From: Candidatus Roizmanbacteria bacterium RIFCSPHIGHO2_01_FULL_39_8
Lineage (GTDB): Bacteria > Patescibacteriota > Microgenomatia > UBA1406 > GWC2-37-13
Assembly: GCA_001789355.1 (NCBI GenBank)
Contig: MFZI01000062.1
Location: 2,054-7,609 of the forward strand
DNA length: 5,556 bases
Direction: 5' to 3'
The notes under the pieces were generated by a model, which was not told the DNA's origin, did no database searches, and worked only from the letters and a program-made list of their open reading frames with translations. A program made the position numbers and the translations under genes. Of the stretch, positions 4,910 through 5,556 are shown one piece after another; position 1 is the first letter of the stretch; each line of letters opens with the position of its first letter.

Positions 4910-5458
4910 ATGCAATATCTATCGCATGCTGATCAGGTCATTACTAAATTTTTCTACCAGTTACTTCCGCATACAGGATTATTGAATTCCTTTTTTTCGT
5001 TTCTCTCACTGTACGGAAATTCATTTTTTATTTGGGTTCTTATTGCGACAGCGGCAATCATTTTCGAAGAAAAAAGACATCCGGGAATACAGAAAAGAGA
5101 TATTAAGTTCGCCCTCACCTTTGTCATTAGCTTCTTCACCACTTCTGGTCTTGTTCTTGTATTAAAAGAACTGTTTCAGCGACCACGACCTTTTGTCCTC
5201 CACATAGTCAAAGCAGTGAACTGCAATTTCGATTACGCGATGCCATCCGGCCATGCGGCAGCAGCCTTTGCTGCTGCAACTGTCTTAGCTTATTTCGACA
5301 AAAAAAGACGTTGGCTCTATTACTTTGTTGCGATACTTATTTCGTTTTCGCGAATTTACTTAGGATGTCATTATGTTTCTGATGTAATTATCGGATCATC
5401 TATCGGTTATCTCATAAGTAGTATCACACTATTTTTGAGCACGAAGATACACAAATAA
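4910..5458 (+). CDS. PAP2-family membrane phosphatase (possible undecaprenyl-pyrophosphate phosphatase)
   Basis: A 182-residue integral membrane protein with hydrophobic segments at about 26-52, 66-85, 116-128, 135-150 and 158-176. All three PAP2 motifs are intact: K86-x6-R93P94 (KELFQRPRP), P112SGH115, and S147R148-x5-H154-x3-D158 (SRIYLGCHYVSD). H115 and H154 should be the catalytic pair. Family members remove phosphate from lipid phosphates on the outer face of the membrane. Bacterial proteins of this size are often BcrC/PgpB-like recyclers of undecaprenyl pyrophosphate for peptidoglycan synthesis, but the lipid cannot be told from motifs. I prefer ATG 4910, which begins close to the first helix as in relatives. 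A GTG at 4877 would add 11 residues and has a GAGGT five bases upstream, but that start and its SD lie inside the hairpin repeat. No SD precedes 4910. Confidence 0.88.
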   Translation: MQYLSHADQVITKFFYQLLPHTGLLNSFFSFLSLYGNSFFIWVLIATAAIIFEEKRHPGIQKRDIKFALTFVISFFTTSGLVLVLKELFQRPRPFVLHIVKAVNCNFDYAMPSGHAAAAFAAATVLAYFDKKRRWLYYFVAILISFSRIYLGCHYVSDVIIGSSIGYLISSITLFLSTKIHK

Positions 5459-5478
5459 GGCAGGAAACAGCAAGAATC

Positions 5479-5556
5479 TCACCCTTTCACCACGTTCATC
5501 ACTCCCCGATACATTCCCATCCCGCAGGAGAAGTTGATGGTCCCCTCTTCTTTTGG
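5479..5556 (-). CDS. C-terminal fragment of a probable cupredoxin-domain protein
   Basis: The minus strand is open from the window edge to TGA at 5481-5479, giving 25 residues that end the protein. The stretch INFSCGMGMYRGVMNVVKG looks like the last two strands of a cupredoxin, where Cys and Met of a C-x-M-x-M loop would bind copper before the final beta strand. Such domains often occur in exported or membrane-anchored copper proteins, but the N-terminus is outside the window, so location and architecture are unknown. It converges on the PAP2 gene with 20 bases between the stops and no visible terminator. With so little sequence the family call is tentative; that it is coding is more likely than not. 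Confidence 0.5.
   Translation of the reverse strand, partial: PKEEGTINFSCGMGMYRGVMNVVKG

Noticed and set aside
1..5556. Alternative genetic code with UGA read as an amino acid
   Set aside because: No in-frame TGA interrupts any recognised gene. TGA appears once as a plausible stop (5481-5479, minus strand), and tryptophan and glycine use normal codons.
1..5556. tRNA, rRNA or insertion sequence
   Set aside because: I found no cloverleaf with a TTCRA-type arm, no rRNA-like segment, and no transposase or terminal inverted repeats with target duplication.

Overview
The window looks like a small bacterial contig with tightly packed genes, roughly 35-40% GC by eye. The standard code appears to be in use: TAA, TAG and one TGA all sit at believable gene ends. 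Several things suggest an uncultured, small-genome bacterium, and Candidate Phyla Radiation/Patescibacteria is my best guess: an archaeal-style S-adenosylhomocysteine hydrolase, a membrane-anchored FAM173-like methyltransferase, a cupredoxin fragment, short AT-rich spacers built from TCAAA/TTTGA units, and few Shine-Dalgarno sequences. This is an inference, not a proof.

Layout. (1) Bases 1-953, minus strand: the first 317 codons of a fused SerB-SerA enzyme (phosphoserine phosphatase followed by 3-phosphoglycerate dehydrogenase), cut by the left edge. (2) Bases 954-1127, minus strand: its leader, which is the most interesting part of the window. It has a promoter, a 26-codon serine-rich leader ORF whose ATG lies at or within a few bases of the predicted transcription start, and four mutually complementary segments ending in a terminator (6-bp stem, eight U) directly before the serBA ATG. 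This is the textbook geometry of ribosome-mediated attenuation, here apparently tuned to serine. (3) Divergent from it, 1129-1677: a membrane-anchored SAM-dependent methyltransferase. (4) A 33-base hairpin repeat sits between this gene and a convergent HAD phosphatase (1735-2358, minus). (5) An AT-rich spacer, then S-adenosylhomocysteine hydrolase ahcY (2498-3748, minus). (6) A 158-base divergent spacer full of TCAAA/TTTGA repeats with overlapping -10 elements, then a PfkB-family kinase of the adenosine-kinase-like type (3907-4833, plus). (7) A second copy of the hairpin repeat, then a PAP2 phosphatase (4910-5458, plus). (8) At the right edge, minus strand, the C-terminal 25 codons of a probable cupredoxin.

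How the genes fit together. SAH hydrolase and the kinase form a divergent pair that could clear the by-product of methyl transfer: SAH becomes homocysteine plus adenosine, and adenosine becomes AMP. The nearby methyltransferase would be one source of SAH. The serine enzyme feeds the same one-carbon economy, but that link is only thematic. The HAD and PAP2 phosphatases and the cupredoxin look like ordinary neighbours.
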